A stretch of DNA of 64,000 nt from Varroa destructor (taxonomy: Eukaryota > Arthropoda > Arachnida > Mesostigmata > Varroidae): the NCBI RefSeq assembly GCF_002443255.2, contig NW_019211458.1, positions 19,733,509-19,797,508 of the forward strand. Direction: 5' to 3'. The notes beneath the pieces are model-generated. The model saw nothing but the letters and a program-made list of their open reading frames with translations, searched no databases and was not told the origin of the DNA. A program made the translations under genes and the position numbers. This document shows, one piece after another, positions 36,123 through 48,519 of this stretch; within the stretch, counting starts at the first letter, position 1, and every line of letters starts with the position of its first letter.

Positions 36123-36152
36123 GGCTGGCCGGCCGGCCGGCCGGCTGGCTGG
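36123..36152. repeat. GGCC/GGCT tetranucleotide repeat
   Basis: About seven GGCC or GGCT units in a row. It is complementary in large part to the AGCC repeat at 36262-36291. Confidence 0.9.
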
Positions 36153-36261
36153 TGCGTCTATTTCGATATAAGGAGCGCGCTATATATACGTGAAGTATAT
36201 GGTGAATAGATGTATATATGTGGAAGTAGTTGGTGGCTAATGGCTGAATCCAGCGAGCCGA

Positions 36262-36291
36262 AGCCAGCCAGCCAGCCAGCCAGCAAGCAGC
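36262..36291. repeat. (AGCC)n tetranucleotide repeat
   Basis: Six AGCC units, then degenerate AGC units. It can pair with the GGCT-type repeat about 110 bases upstream to give a foldback. Confidence 0.9.
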
Positions 36292-37124
36292 CATAACAAT
36301 AATAGTAAAATAATAACAATTTTTTTATAGCCAAATTATTGTTTTATAGCGGATAGCATCGGTGGTGATGGCGACTGCGTAACTTTGCGGCAGGTCTTCA
36401 GCCAAGCACGTTACCGCTACGCTTTGTTAGAATGAAAAAGCGATCACCTTCCCTCAAGTGACTCTTTTGCTAATCGGCTAAGACTGTTTCAATCATGGAC
36501 AACCGTGTTCTAGAGTGCCTCTCTGTTTCGCTTTACGTTTTAGACTGATTACTGTTACGTCTTAACGCAGATGTACGGCACAAATTCTAGGATGGAAATA
36601 GTAGTTTTTTATTATTATTATTGTTTATACGCTGTTGCATTTACCTATTTGCAGTCAATCAGTGTCCCACGTCTATGTGCAATATAGTACATAGTGGAAA
36701 AAGTGCCACGACCGGCCGTGCTGTTTCTGTTAGCGGTCTGAAAAACAGAACATAATGACATAAGGTGGTAGCTAACGCCGAACAGAGTTCGATTTACTTT
36801 TCTTTTCCTGTCTTGCGTCCGACTGGCAGAAACGACAAATGTCGTTCATCCCATTTTTATTATCCGGCACCATGTCGTTGGCTGCTGTTGTTGTCATACA
36901 TTCGTCTTCTCGAATTAATTTTGCTCTTCCCTCACACGTCACAGGCTCGGTAGTGCCTGAAGTAAGGCAATGCAGTGTCTGACTGTCTGCTTATCCTGGC
37001 TGTCACTCAATTAAAAACCGGCAATCCTGGTCTTCAGGCGGGCAATTGGCAGTTTCACTGAAGCTCCGCTAGCGAGGATACCCGTAGCCCAACGCAATCA
37101 AACGTCGTCATGGATTAACACATA

Positions 37125-37178
37125 CGGTATATATATATATATATATATATACGGTATATATATATATATATATACGGC
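37125..37178. repeat. Higher-order (TA)nCGG tandem repeat
   Basis: Three ACGG motifs are separated by two TA runs of about 20 bases, so the TA microsatellite and its border have been duplicated as a unit. Confidence 0.9.
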
Positions 37179-38426
37179 ATATGAATACGTACGTAAGGTA
37201 CACGGGCACGGAGACGGGGTTTCGAAACGGCTGCAGACGCAAGTGATTCACTCCGGTTGCTTCATCTTCACGCCGATATGCCAGCGGTTGCCTTAATTGC
37301 GCCTATGTTCGAGCAAAGTTGGGTGCATCTTGGTCTGCCCTCGATTCAGCTAGGGTGAAGCTGTTAACATGTGTTGCCTTTCCACCACTTCAGTTATTAA
37401 TGTGTCCACGTGTGTTGTTTTGTTGCCTCGATGTTTGTACTACGTTGTGACGCGATTGAATCACCAGAAACCGCATTCAGCGACAATGGCTAGTGAACGT
37501 CTTACAACGAATGTGAAGAGTAAGCTGAGCCGGAGCGAGGACGAGGCAGGTCTATACATTTCCGCTACAACTACTCAAAAGAAAATTAGAAAATGAACTA
37601 CAACAGGAGAGATATTGAAAGAACGAAGGGAAGGGATCGTGCGTAAAGGTTCTTTGCTGAAAAAAGTCGCTGCTCACCCATCAAATTTTCATGTCTTTAC
37701 ACAGTAGAAACTTTCTGTGCGCATAAATAACAGCCCTATTTAATTTTAAGGAGACAATTGCAAATATTATATATCAATAGCATACGATAAACGCTGCACG
37801 AACAAACTTACGACGTGTTGACGAAGTGACATACTCTTATACAGGCTCATTGTTTTTTCTTTGTATTACTTTTTTTTTGTAAACTTTTCCCTATCGACTA
37901 GAACTGGATAGATGAGTACTGCTAAACCGAGAGCTGTAGATTTAACCTGATTGTTGTTGAGGTTAATAAGTACAAGATTAGTGAATGAAGATAAGCACCA
38001 TGTTCGCAAAAACGTTGTTATGGCCTCGTGCGGTTCGCTTTATATATATATATCACTTTATACCGATATACGTTTTCAGCTTTCCGTTTAAGTTACCACG
38101 TTGAAGTTTATCCTTAGCCAAGTTGTTGCGGCAGCACAATAAGACTAAACACGCGTATCTGAGAACAGTCGCGGAAATTGAGAATTCAATGGGATGGGAT
38201 TTCCGATGTTTCTCCTTGTCTGCCGTTGTTCCCCGTACACGCGTGTGTATGTAACTGCACTTATATATAGAACGCACTGAATGAGGACGCCAGACTAAGG
38301 AATTTTTGTTTACCCGAGGATAACGACCCGACGACACATATTCATACGTTTGTTTTACGTTCTCATAAAAAGACTGTTATGTGCACACCAATCAACGTCT
38401 CGCTTGGGACTATTGTCAAGTAAAAT

Positions 38427-38454
38427 CCCAATAACTCCAGATAGAGTTATTGGG
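38427..38454. repeat. Perfect 11-base inverted repeat
   Basis: Arms CCCAATAACTC and GAGTTATTGGG are separated by 6 bases. Confidence 0.88.
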
Positions 38455-38623
38455 CTAGACCGGGAAGTTTAATATGCAAAGCCTAGGGAAGCGAGGGGTG
38501 TGAAGATGGACGGGAAAGGTAAGAAGCTCAACGAAAGTTGAAATTCCACGACTTTGCTATCGGGTTCGTAGCAAAGCTAGATAGGCCTGCTCGGTAAAGG
38601 ACCTGCTATCTTATTCTACCCAG

Positions 38624-38989
38624 CACACCTTCCAACAGCAGCAGCAGCAACAGCAGCAGCAGCATCACCGTCACCAACGGCACATTCATATTGGACGCCG
38701 ATACCGCCTCGAAGCATACAATAACGAGCTGGGATCGAACGCTTTGTACATATCTGTCTTTTCTACGAAAGGAACAGAGCGCACTCGTTCGCTCTACTCC
38801 CTCTTACATACACAGATGTACCCTATTTGGCATTACCACTATCAACACCAGAGGGGTGTGTCACGATATTCGAATTCCTTTCCTGAGACGTACGGCGTGG
38901 GGATTGCTGACTGGCCGAGTAAGCCGCTAAAAGCGGAGGAGTTCCTAGGGGCGACCGGCCAGGACAAGGCTGTGAGAGAAATTACCGAT
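38624..38989 (+). CDS. Candidate coding exon containing a CAG tract
   Basis: An acceptor (GCTATCTTATTCTACCCAG) lies directly before a CAG/CAA tract (38635-38663). One frame is open from 38585 to about 39046 and reads a poly-Gln/His run, a basic segment, then TYGVGIADWPSKPLKAEEFL and GATGQDKAVREITD before a possible GTAAAT donor at 38990. A second frame reads Ser/Asn-rich, then ITVTNGTFILDADTASKHT, and has better third-position codon bias. A third reads an Ala/Pro-rich peptide. The region is probably either a real exon whose frame I cannot fix, or a non-coding triplet repeat with lucky open flanks. A strong GTAAGC near 38918 is an alternative donor. Confidence 0.25.
38635..38663. repeat. (CAG)n trinucleotide tract
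   Basis: Nine or so CAG/CAA units in an otherwise open region. Confidence 0.92.
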
Positions 38990-40303
38990 GTAAATCACTA
39001 TCATCACATTTATGTGGCACGTTTACTCAGTAGAAACTTTTGCTAATACTGGCTGCATAAAGGTTCGTGCCTATGGGAAAGAGAACTTTGTTACTTTTTG
39101 CACGATGTACGCGTGTGTGGGTCAACTATTATGCGACACCTATGTACCCATCTTCATACTGTATACGTGCGCGAACAAAGCATCATGCAGGTGGATAGTC
39201 AGCTGACACCGTTAGAGTCAAGAACATACAACTGCACAAAAAGTTAGGACGCTTTCAATGAAAAAAATAGCAGGCGACGGGAACGTAGGGACAGACGTGG
39301 GTATGCACTGCGAGAAGCGCCGGAACTATAACTGATGCCGTTCTCCAATTAACTTTCTTACACGAATGATTAGCATTACTGTCTATATTATCGTTAGCAA
39401 TATTTACAATTAGTACGAGCCAACTAGACTGAAAATAGGTTCCTTATCACGTGAGGATGGGGCTCATCGAAACGGTGACAACAACAGAGACTAGCTTAAG
39501 TCGGAAATTGGTTAGACCTTTGATTTAATTTCCATTCAATCCTATTACTATAATGACTTTATCACTACTTCAACATTTTGATGCACTGTACTCTATTTCG
39601 TATACCCGGACGATTGTTCTGCGAGTAGAAAAATCCGTCCGAATTCTGTTAATTCACCTACCATTGACCTTGTCGTTGGTGCCATGTTAAAACACGCACA
39701 TACGTGCACACAACAGATGGGCTGCGGATATTCAGGTGTTTCTTTCATTAATGTCATTTTAGGTTGGTCTTCGTTGTTCGAATATGGCGGCAGCGGTAGT
39801 CCGTGAATGTCGGGAAGCCTGTACGGTCAAATATGTTAGTGTGCTTGGCTCCTTATAGAGGGACCGTGTCGCTGTGCAGACGCTGCTTTAACGATCGCTA
39901 CACGGCACCGACTGTGGCTGATGTTCAGGATAAAAAAGAAGACCAACAGCGATTCGGCTGCCGTGGCAGTAGCTAGTACAATGACAATTTCGCATTTATT
40001 TTGCTACTCGTGTATTACTTCTGGGTTGCTTTTGCTAGTTGGTGTTGCTTCTCTGCATCTATTTTACTGGCGCCTCGTCGCGCTCTTCGTCGTATCGTTT
40101 TGCACAGAAAACACAGCCTCTTGTCTTCCGTACGACGAGTGTAGTTTTATCTCCGTCCGCCCATCCGTCCATCCATGCGGCCCAACGGTTTACAGTTTGG
40201 TTTCTTACTCTGACGCATTCTCTGTACAGGGTGAAGATAAAATGATTGAGCGGAAGAGGGTCAGCTAAAGCGGAAAATGCAGAAATTGTGGTTTATAGAA
40301 TGC

Positions 40304-40344
40304 GAGAGGGAGAGAGAGGGAGAGAGAGAGAGAGAGAGAGAGAG
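40304..40344. repeat. (GA)n microsatellite
   Basis: A GA tract with GGG interruptions, adjoining a short TATATA run. Confidence 0.92.
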
Positions 40345-40412
40345 TATATACATGAAAACGTGCTATATATACGTGTGCATATACGTAACGGCTACTAATA
40401 GGTTTGATATGA

Positions 40413-40661
40413 TTATAATTTGCACATTATGCGACGCCACTTGATGGCATGGCATTGGTGATCGGTTTCGCATAGACCGCAATATACATATCGACGGGTA
40501 ATTTGGTGATGTCTCATGGCAAAAGGCATCTTGTCGCAATCGACAGGAAGTTGTAGGAAATACATGTGAATGATTGGAAGAAAATGAGAAAACAGAAATA
40601 GGACATATGGCCGTATGTTGCTAGCGGCCTGTGCGATGACCGCAGTCGTTGGTCCTGGCAA
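40413..40661 (-). CDS. Candidate small frame with Cys/His-rich C terminus
   Basis: This minus-strand frame is open for 82 codons. A pyrimidine-rich stretch lies inside it, and an internal ATG gives MPFAMRHHQITRRY followed by YCGLCETDHQCHAIKW and a basic end to TAA. The C-x2-C-x5-C-H spacing resembles part of a zinc-binding site but lacks a full second half. It might be a terminal exon. It is not assigned to any zinc-finger family. Confidence 0.2.
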   Translation of the reverse strand: MPGPTTAVIAQAASNIRPYVLFLFSHFLPIIHMYFLQLPVDCDKMPFAMRHHQITRRYVYCGLCETDHQCHAIKWRRIMCKL

Positions 40662-40825
40662 TGATGTTAGCGAGTTTAGCTAGAGTGAGCTAGTTAGTTG
40701 CACCTCTTTGCGGTTTCGGTAGCTAAACTTATTTCGTCTGCTATGCATATGCTAATGCTGGTTGCTCATATATAGTTGTTGCTGGTTTCGGATTGTGTCT
40801 TGGTGCGTGTGTGCTTTCGGTTTAC

Positions 40826-41058
40826 CAAGCGGGGCACAGCGTAATCGACGGATCGTTAACACAAGTCGCTCGACCTATTGATCGCTGCTCCGACTGCCTG
40901 CTGCCTTCATGATCGTAGCTGGTTAGACACAATGACAAATAAACCGCGGCTGGGCCCCGTGGTCGTCCGCCAGCGATCCGGTCTGGTGACTTTGGGATGG
41001 CATCAACTACAGGGAAGCCATTATGGCTGCGGTGTGACAACGGTCGTAGTGATGTCCG
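40826..41058 (-). CDS. Candidate internal coding exon, minus strand
   Basis: On the minus strand an acceptor (GCTGCTGTTACTGGTCAG) opens a 233-base stretch that ends at a GCTTG|GTAAAC donor. The peptide is Ser/Arg/Pro-rich and hydrophilic (RTSLRPLSHRSHNGFPVV, PKSPDRIAGGRPRGPA, a short hydrophobic patch, then SRQSEQRSIGRATC). Entry phase is 0 and exit phase is 2. The composition suggests a disordered or cytoplasmic segment. No family is recognised. Confidence 0.28.
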
Positions 41059-41639
41059 CTGACCAGTAACAGCAGCTGCGACAAACACTATAGCTACCCT
41101 ACAGTCACTTTCGGTCGTGATACCAAAATGTTATTGTCTTCGTTGCATCTTCTGCCCTCGGCGATACCACGAGTACCTACTCGTCTGGGACGAGCCCTTC
41201 GGCTAGAAGCAGCTTTCATTCATTTCACTGTATGGGATATAAATCAGCCTCCATTGTATTTTGTAATACGAGCCGACAATGCCAAGATGTCAACGTGAAC
41301 AGAACTTCGCGGAATACTCATCCACTGACGTAGCTGCACTTCGACGTAGTCACATTACCAGCTCTCATATAGCCAAACAACAACCGAATAGACAACGATA
41401 TTTTTACTAGAGGTTTTAGTATCTTCAGTTCTTTGACAACATCCTCTCTGCATGCTGCTGTTCCATACCACGATAGCACGTACATACGTGTTCAGTTACA
41501 CACACGTGCTGTGGTATATCTGGACGAATTCTCTGCTTCGTTTCCAAGCGCGTAAGGCAATGGCGTCAAGCGCATTGTCCTCCCATTCAGTCCTAGTCAT
41601 ACCCACAGTTTGTTTTCGTCTGTCCTATCCTGTCTTGAT

Positions 41640-43480
41640 TTTTGTGCAAGTATCAGAAGGCGACGGCGATTTTGTTGGTGTTGGTGTTGCTGCTGCCGTT
41701 CCTTAGCGCCCTGTTAAGAATAACTGCCGCAGCCGTCGTGGCGTTGGCGACTGTCCGTAGCCCCCAGTGTGGCCTCTTGCAGCTATTGCGGCCATTATAC
41801 ATTGTGGCATTGAAAACTGTGGCTAAGAACGGCCGCCCGTTGCCTTTGCAATGGCTCCCGTTGCCAATAAAAGCCTTGCCGCTGAGACGGCAGGCTGATG
41901 GTGCGGACGTTCGTTTTCCTCCAGCTATCCCCAAGACCATCATTGGCAGCACTGTTACTGCTGTAACACAGTTCTATTGGGGCAGTGATTGGTTCTTGTA
42001 AAGACACCTGAATTAGGAATGGCAGTTCCCGTCAATATTGCTTATACTGATATGGATTCTAACAGTGATGTAGCGAGAGCTAGTACACGCTGCTATTGTT
42101 GTCGTGGAACTGGTGAATGGAATACGCGTCCTTATTTTGTTGGCATCGTCTGCTGCTGTTACTGCCGCCGGCCTTGTTTCTGCTTGTCCCTTCCTTCAAC
42201 CGTATGACGTTACCTTGTCTACCTCTGACTCTTTCGGCGGCCGGCCTCAGTCGCTTTCTTTTCGTCTGCTCCACGCGCTTTTCACCTTCCCTATCTCTGC
42301 GCTAGTTTCGTCGCAACAAATAGCATCATCCATCGAAGAGAGGGATGTCTGTCTTTGCAGCTTGCCAGTAGCCTGTCTCTTTTGGCTTACTGCTGCTCGT
42401 CGACCTGTTTCTGATGATATGTTTGTCAATGTGTCCGCTCCTTTGCTGCCTCGTGAGGTATCGCGGCAAGCGACGTCGCATGAACCGCGAGCCGGTCCGG
42501 AGGTTCCAAACGTTTAAGCGGCCCTTGTTGCCGCTACTGTTACCGACAGCAGACAAGACCACTAAGCTAGTTCCGGGGGCAAGCTATACCGCTATCGCAC
42601 TTAAGAGACAACGCAATGTATAACAGGGTAGCCGCCGCAACAACAGCGAAACCTCTGGTCTCTGCCGTGGGTTACAGAAGTGTCTATTTGACCAGGAACG
42701 ACTGGGTCACGCTCGTGTTTGTTTGCGTACAACTATCCTCAAGGCTTCCTCGCGCCAACTCGACCGCTTACCATAGTCGACTTGAATCCGTCTGCTTCGT
42801 GACGGCTGTGCCTCGTCATACACTTGACAGGCTGTTGCGTCGTCATAATTTGTTATTGAGGTTGTCGTAGTTCTTGCGATGGAGTTCTTTTCTGAACGTT
42901 ACTGTTGCCTCCACAGCAACTGTAATCGCTATTGGAAAGATGTTTTCTACTTTTACTTGTTTATCCCGTTTTTATTTACCGGTTCTCGGTTGCGACACGA
43001 CTTCTATCGCTGCTGCTTCGCACGAGTTTGCGCTCGCATTCGTCGCTACGTATTGTCCATTGACAATCGCAGCCCCGTCGATCAGCGCTGGCGTCACAGG
43101 GAGACTTGAATGGTACGCAGGTGTATATTGTTACCGAAACGTTTTAGAATCTACCCTTCCATGGCACAGCTTGTAATGTTCTAAGTGCAAACGTCTACGG
43201 CTACGATAGATGTTGAGTTTGTTGGCGATTTTTGTTCGTCCAACGAGTTCAGGCCAACTCTACTAGGCTACGATGGCGGAACCACAACGTTGAGGCAGGC
43301 CCCGCTAAGAAAGTTAGCTGGCACAGGACTCACAGCGGCATGGTGTTATTGCGGCGTGTTTCTCAAAACGGTTTCAAATATCGCGCTGCATCACCACCAC
43401 CGACTCGAACAACGTAAAATATCGCAGAGAGGCAACGACGACGCACAATCGAGAAAACTTTGAACAAGGACCGAAGTAGC
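41640..43480. other. GC-rich, cryptically simple triplet-rich patch
   Basis: About 1.8 kb rich in GTT, GTC, GCT, GCC and TGC triplets in no fixed order. It carries many overlapping open frames of 60-140 codons on both strands, with mostly hydrophobic or Cys/Arg-rich products. No frame shows both good splice sites and consistent codon use. I read it as degenerate trinucleotide-derived DNA, but a coding exon hidden inside cannot be excluded. Smaller patches of the same style occur at about 1250-1760, 50830-51560 and 62100-62480. Confidence 0.55.
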
Positions 43481-43609
43481 AGCAGGTGCGACGATCTGCG
43501 ATCTTAAGTAACGCGTATTGCGTTCCGTTACATCAAGCGTTTTGCTAGATGGATACCGCAAATCGTCTTTCTGTCAAACGACAAACGGCCAAAAGAAAAA
43601 TATCTCGAA

Positions 43610-43648
43610 TTATATATATATGTATATATATATATATATATGTGTGTT
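43610..43648. repeat. (TA)n microsatellite
   Basis: A TA run with TG interruptions. Confidence 0.9.
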
Positions 43649-44314
43649 TCTTGCAATAACGATCGATGTCTATTTTTGATAAACGTTGTCCTTCGAACGA
43701 TAGTGCTAGAATACATCCATTGCTATCTTCAGGCAGGTTTGTATTGGTAATTTGTTTTAACTAACAGTGCTAGTGATACGGCCGCATTTAATACGTAATG
43801 GTTACTGTTATTTTTTATATTATATATATGGGGCATATATGTATAATTTTATTTACTGTAGATGAATATCAAGGTACGGGCGTAGTATAGAAGCATCTGC
43901 CTGTCATTGTACAGTATAAGCAGCAACAGTAGTTAGCAACTTAAAGTCATTGCCACTAGTATCATTAGAGTCAGCGTCGATAGCAGCTATAGGCCAGAGC
44001 AACATTATGTCAGAGTCATCAAGAAACGACAAAGAGCCAGCACTACCCGTGTCGTCCTATATTACCGAAAGGAAAGGGTTACACTATCAGTGGAACACTG
44101 TTAACGATTGCCGAAGGGGGAGGGAGGAACCGGGGGGGGGGTAGACAAGGGAACAACCCCTTGAGAACTGTCAGAAACCCTTTACAATGGCGGTACAAGC
44201 TTGTTCGACTGCCTGCAGACCCTCTAGGCCTTTTTCTGCTTCTTTGCCTTTGTTCCACCTTTTGATGGTGCCTGCTCGGTCCAATTAGGCTCGACTAATA
44301 TGATCATCTGCTGC

Positions 44315-44330
44315 CAGCAGCAGCAGCAGC
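44315..44330. repeat. (CAG)n trinucleotide tract
   Basis: Five CAG units. Confidence 0.85.
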
Positions 44331-45463
44331 CTGAGTTCAGACTGCGAGCCTAGAAGCTAAAGCCTATCTCAAACGGTTCATAACCGGGTTGATTGCCTGA
44401 TTCGTAATGGTCGGCAGATGACACTATACAGGGCAAGGTAGTACTAATGTCGTAATGCTATAACCTGTAACTGCCTCGCTCATCAAACCTCTTCACTCGT
44501 GACGCTTTCCGGCTACCACTTGAATCAATGCAAATATGCGCGATACCTGCTTCCGTAATGAGGAATTACCATACTTACCACTTTCTTTGTCTCTAAAAGC
44601 ATGGTTTCTTTGGGCGCTGCTACTGCTGCAGTGAGTGTATTCTAGGACTTGTAAACGGCCAAACTATTACAACTGGCGTAGCCTATAAAGCAAAGCGTTC
44701 GTTATTGCCAGATAGAATAGCTGACCGGATAGGTTCCTTCGGGCGTCGTACACGTTCATGAACAGGAAACCATAGTAGCACGTTTGTGAGCTGACTGTCA
44801 AAGACAGCGCTATTTAATTGATAAAACCGGATGAAAATTATAGTTTTATATGTTCAGGCAGCACCAAAAAGTTTTTGCGTTGTCATTTTTCTAGGGCAAA
44901 AAATAGCTATTTTAGGCGATTTGCCCAACAACTATGCAAGTAACTTCTGCGTTTTTTGTGGCGTGAAAAACAAGCAGAAGTTTCGGTTCGCGCCGTTCTA
45001 GGCACGCTATGTGTAGAAGCCGGTTCCGTTCTTTCTGCGTGTCCCAACGAAGAAAACCAACAAAGCATTAGAAGGCAAAAAGAATAAATAGTAGTTAGTT
45101 TTTACTGCCACTTTCTGAAAAACAAGCCCAGCGTCAACTTGTAGCCTTTACCGTAGACTAGATGTGGGGGCGTGCGCGATTCGGCGGTATTACTCATGGT
45201 CACGACGACAGCGAAAAAGCCCCACTACAATCACATGGTCGTATAGAATCGCATAAGTGGTTGTAGCAGTTATTTGCGGCTTTCCTGCCGGCGAGCAGCG
45301 GCACATAGAAATGCCGAATCTCCCCTACATTGGCCCGTTATTTTATTTTTTGTCTATCGAAAAGTGAGTGCACCGCTGCTGCCGTGCCATTCTTGCTTGA
45401 GGGAAACGACAGCGGTGTGGCTGTCGTGAAGCCGACAGGGCGTTTGACTGTTGGTTCATATAC

Positions 45464-45483
45464 TATATATATATATATATATA
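45464..45483. repeat. (TA)n microsatellite
   Basis: A pure TA run of about ten units. Confidence 0.88.
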
Positions 45484-47599
45484 CTGGTCACATCGGTAAT
45501 AGCAAAGCGACTCATAGACGGCGACTGCAGAAAGACAGCGGAGCGACAGTGATGTGTATTAAAAAATGTCCAACAGCAGATTTCAACAATGAGCGCATTG
45601 CAACGAGCCGCTAGTGCTATTCAAGGCTTATTACTACTACAGATACGGTTCACGTGCAGCGACTAGAGAGCGGGCAAATTGAAAAAAAAAAAGGAAAGTT
45701 AGATAGAAAGAGAGAGAAAGGGATAGATATTTGAGAAAACCGACAACACCCTCCGTTCCGTCAATCGCCCTTTCGTAGTAGATTTCATCGCCGTAGTGTT
45801 GACTCGTGCAGGTCAGGGTTTTGCCTATCTGCTCAATACGCGAATTTCGGTTTGTGATTGTTATATGTTTTGTCCTCTGTCCGTGTGTATGTGCGCTGTT
45901 TTTATTCTTATAGTGTCGAGATGACCGGCGATATATTTGTCGTTCGTATATGAGACTAGCGACCGAGGATAGCGGCAGGCAACTTTTAAGCTGTTTGCCT
46001 CAGCCATAGAGGCCCGGTGAACTGAGAAATGGATGTTCACACTTTCTCGCCATGGATAGACAGGGAGAACCCCGTAGCACTGGCCATGCACGGGTTTGAG
46101 TTTGGTTTGTCTGTAGGCGAGCAGCGTTAGCTGGCGATCTGCTTTCTGCGTCACTTTTTGCTGTGGCTTCAATGGCGAAATCTGGCAAGTCGAACAACCA
46201 AGCAACCAAAAAGAAACCGGGAGAGAGCAGCAGGGGAACACCTAAAGCCAGCCAGCGTGACACACACCATATATATGTATACATGCACAGATAACCTATA
46301 ATAAGGGAAGGGGACGAAACTCTTTTGAACATGAACGACAATATACGAAGCTTTTTCGAGATTTGCCATCTCAACACCTATTTCCCAAACCCCATCACCA
46401 GTCATCACCCGTGGCACCCCACGCCGTTCTGTTTAACGCCGCTGCTGATTCTACCCACTGCTGCTGGAACGTAGAATACAGTAACAACATATAACGAACC
46501 ACCCTACGCCGTATCGATATACTCTGAAGGAAAACGCCCAGGACGATATCGCGGGATGCCCCCCGAATCGTTCTGTAGAAATACATAACCGACTCTCACA
46601 CACGCTTCGACGGGATCACCAGCGTGAGTGGCACGTCACACGATGAACGGGCCAAGCAGCCACTCAAATATCTAGCTGTAGACCCAAAATACCCATTTGA
46701 ATATTGTACATGTTTCAATATGGCCTGCGACGCTAATCAGTCGACGCCGTGATGTAGCCACGAGACGTGCTAGTTAAGCGCGACTCAAATTCAAAAACAA
46801 TCTAGTAACTTAGGCACGATGTGCAATGTTCGTTTCTACCAGCTAGATTAGTCGTTCAATCGGTCGGCTAAAAAGCAAATGAGACAAGCAGAAAGCCTCA
46901 GATGGCTTCTCAACAGTTAATCTATCGGTTAGACCTGCTGTCTACCTTGAAGCGCAGAAAAAACTCCCAGCGCGAAGACATGGGGATGCGACCTTCGTCA
47001 GTTAAGCGCTGAAGAAAGAGCATATACGTGTTTTGCTGTTGGTGGTAATGGCCAGTTCAGCTTGGGTACTCCATCCTGTGGTGGCGTGCTCCATGGATGT
47101 CTTGTGCAACGAATCCGAAACGGTACTAAAAGCAAGCATTCATTTTCAAGAGCATTTTCGTTTAGTTGATAAAATTATTACAAGCGGACTAAGGGATATT
47201 ACGTATTGCTAGGTGTATTGCTCGGCTGAACAATTGTACATATGCGTAACTGTTATCTCGCATTGGTCAGTTGATTGCGATATTCTTCCGTTTTTGCTGT
47301 TCCGTTCACTTAGGTAGTCTAAGTCTATACGCAATACTTATCGTTATTTCTCTACTACCGTGTAGAAGCATCCGTGCCTTTCTGTTTTTAGCATAATTGA
47401 TTTGGACAAGCAGCGCTTCATGCCGGGGGCAACCGCTGTGCTATTTGGATTTGAACGAAAACGAAGACGTTTGTCTGACTTTTCTTCGTTTGCCACTATA
47501 TAACCTATGCACATATCCATGTATATATATATATGGTCGAATCAGATACCGCTACCCCCAGAAGGATCGGCTGAGACCAAAGCTCTGAGCGAGCCTTAC

Positions 47600-47829
47600 A
47601 GGATGACCGGCGAGTGGACGAAATGCTGGAGGCTCCGACGTATCGAGCTCGACTCGCCGCCGCTAGTGTCGAACGATCTACAGCGTTGGGGGCACACTAG
47701 CGATGCTTCTTCTTCTCTTTTAGTCTTTTTTTTTTCCCAGCAACGACAATGGGGGAATGCGAGGAAGCTCAATGTGACCGCGCTTAGCCAAAGAAGCCAC
47801 ATAAGCACCATAGATAGACACACACACAT
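47600..47829 (-). CDS. Candidate exon with hydrophobic segment and basic tail
   Basis: The minus-strand frame reads a hydrophobic stretch (MVLMWLLWLSAVTLSFLAF), Cys residues, a strongly charged EKKKTKREEE run, and a Ser/Arg-rich tail (RSFDTSGGESSSIRRSLQHF) up to an ATCCT|GTAAGG donor at 47599. This is the layout of a membrane segment followed by a cytoplasmic tail. The upstream acceptor is not clear. The plus strand is also open over the same bases with good-looking codons, so the strand is uncertain. Confidence 0.23.
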
Positions 47830-48519
47830 GCAGATTTATCGGCAGGCTGTGCTGTTGCGTGTGTGGCCTACGATGTATTTGCCAGAATAGTACTACTAGT
47901 GCTATATGTGGGTCTGTCTAGAACTATCTAGAGATTCGTAACAGGCGCGAGAATGTCTGATCCGCTATCTCGCCTATAGCTATGGCGAGGCTAAAGTGGC
48001 TTTTCCTCAAACTTTGGTCGCTCGCAAAATCGCTGCGTCGTCTACAGCAGCTTATCGTAGTTATTAGCAGCAGTGAGCGCTCACAGCCGTACGATGACTG
48101 GAATGTTGCCCTATAAAGGCCTGGATGATGATCCCCTGTCGGAAGCTGAACTATTGCGGTGAATACTTATTTGAAGGACCTGTCCTAGAACGATGGACCA
48201 CGAAGTGCAGCCGAAATATCGTCTTCCGAATGGGTGGGGAGGTGTTCGCGGCTCGCTGACAATGCCTAGTTCTCAGTCTACTTACCATCTTTTCCATTTT
48301 CACACGTTCAGTTGTTGCCTTCGTTCCAGCCTATTGGCATATACCATGATGCCTTCACTATGTCTAAGTATACACTGCTCTAAGCGTAGATCTAGATGTA
48401 TACAAGGATAAGTTAAAGGAATATCAGACAAAGGCTTCCGTCGTAGCGGCGGAGTCTCTTTTTTGCTATCGATTCCATCCCCACTTGCTACCAGTAAACA
48501 TTTCGTCCCTTTTGTCAAT

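Larger units (their letters stand above)
43700..47400. other. Stretch without a defensible gene
   Basis: Contains a CAG run (44315-44330), a run of G near 44130, a TA microsatellite (45464-45483) and an A/G-rich stretch near 45680-45730. Open frames of up to 126 codons on the minus strand around 45.9-46.4 kb lack convincing splice flanks or composition. Confidence 0.45.
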
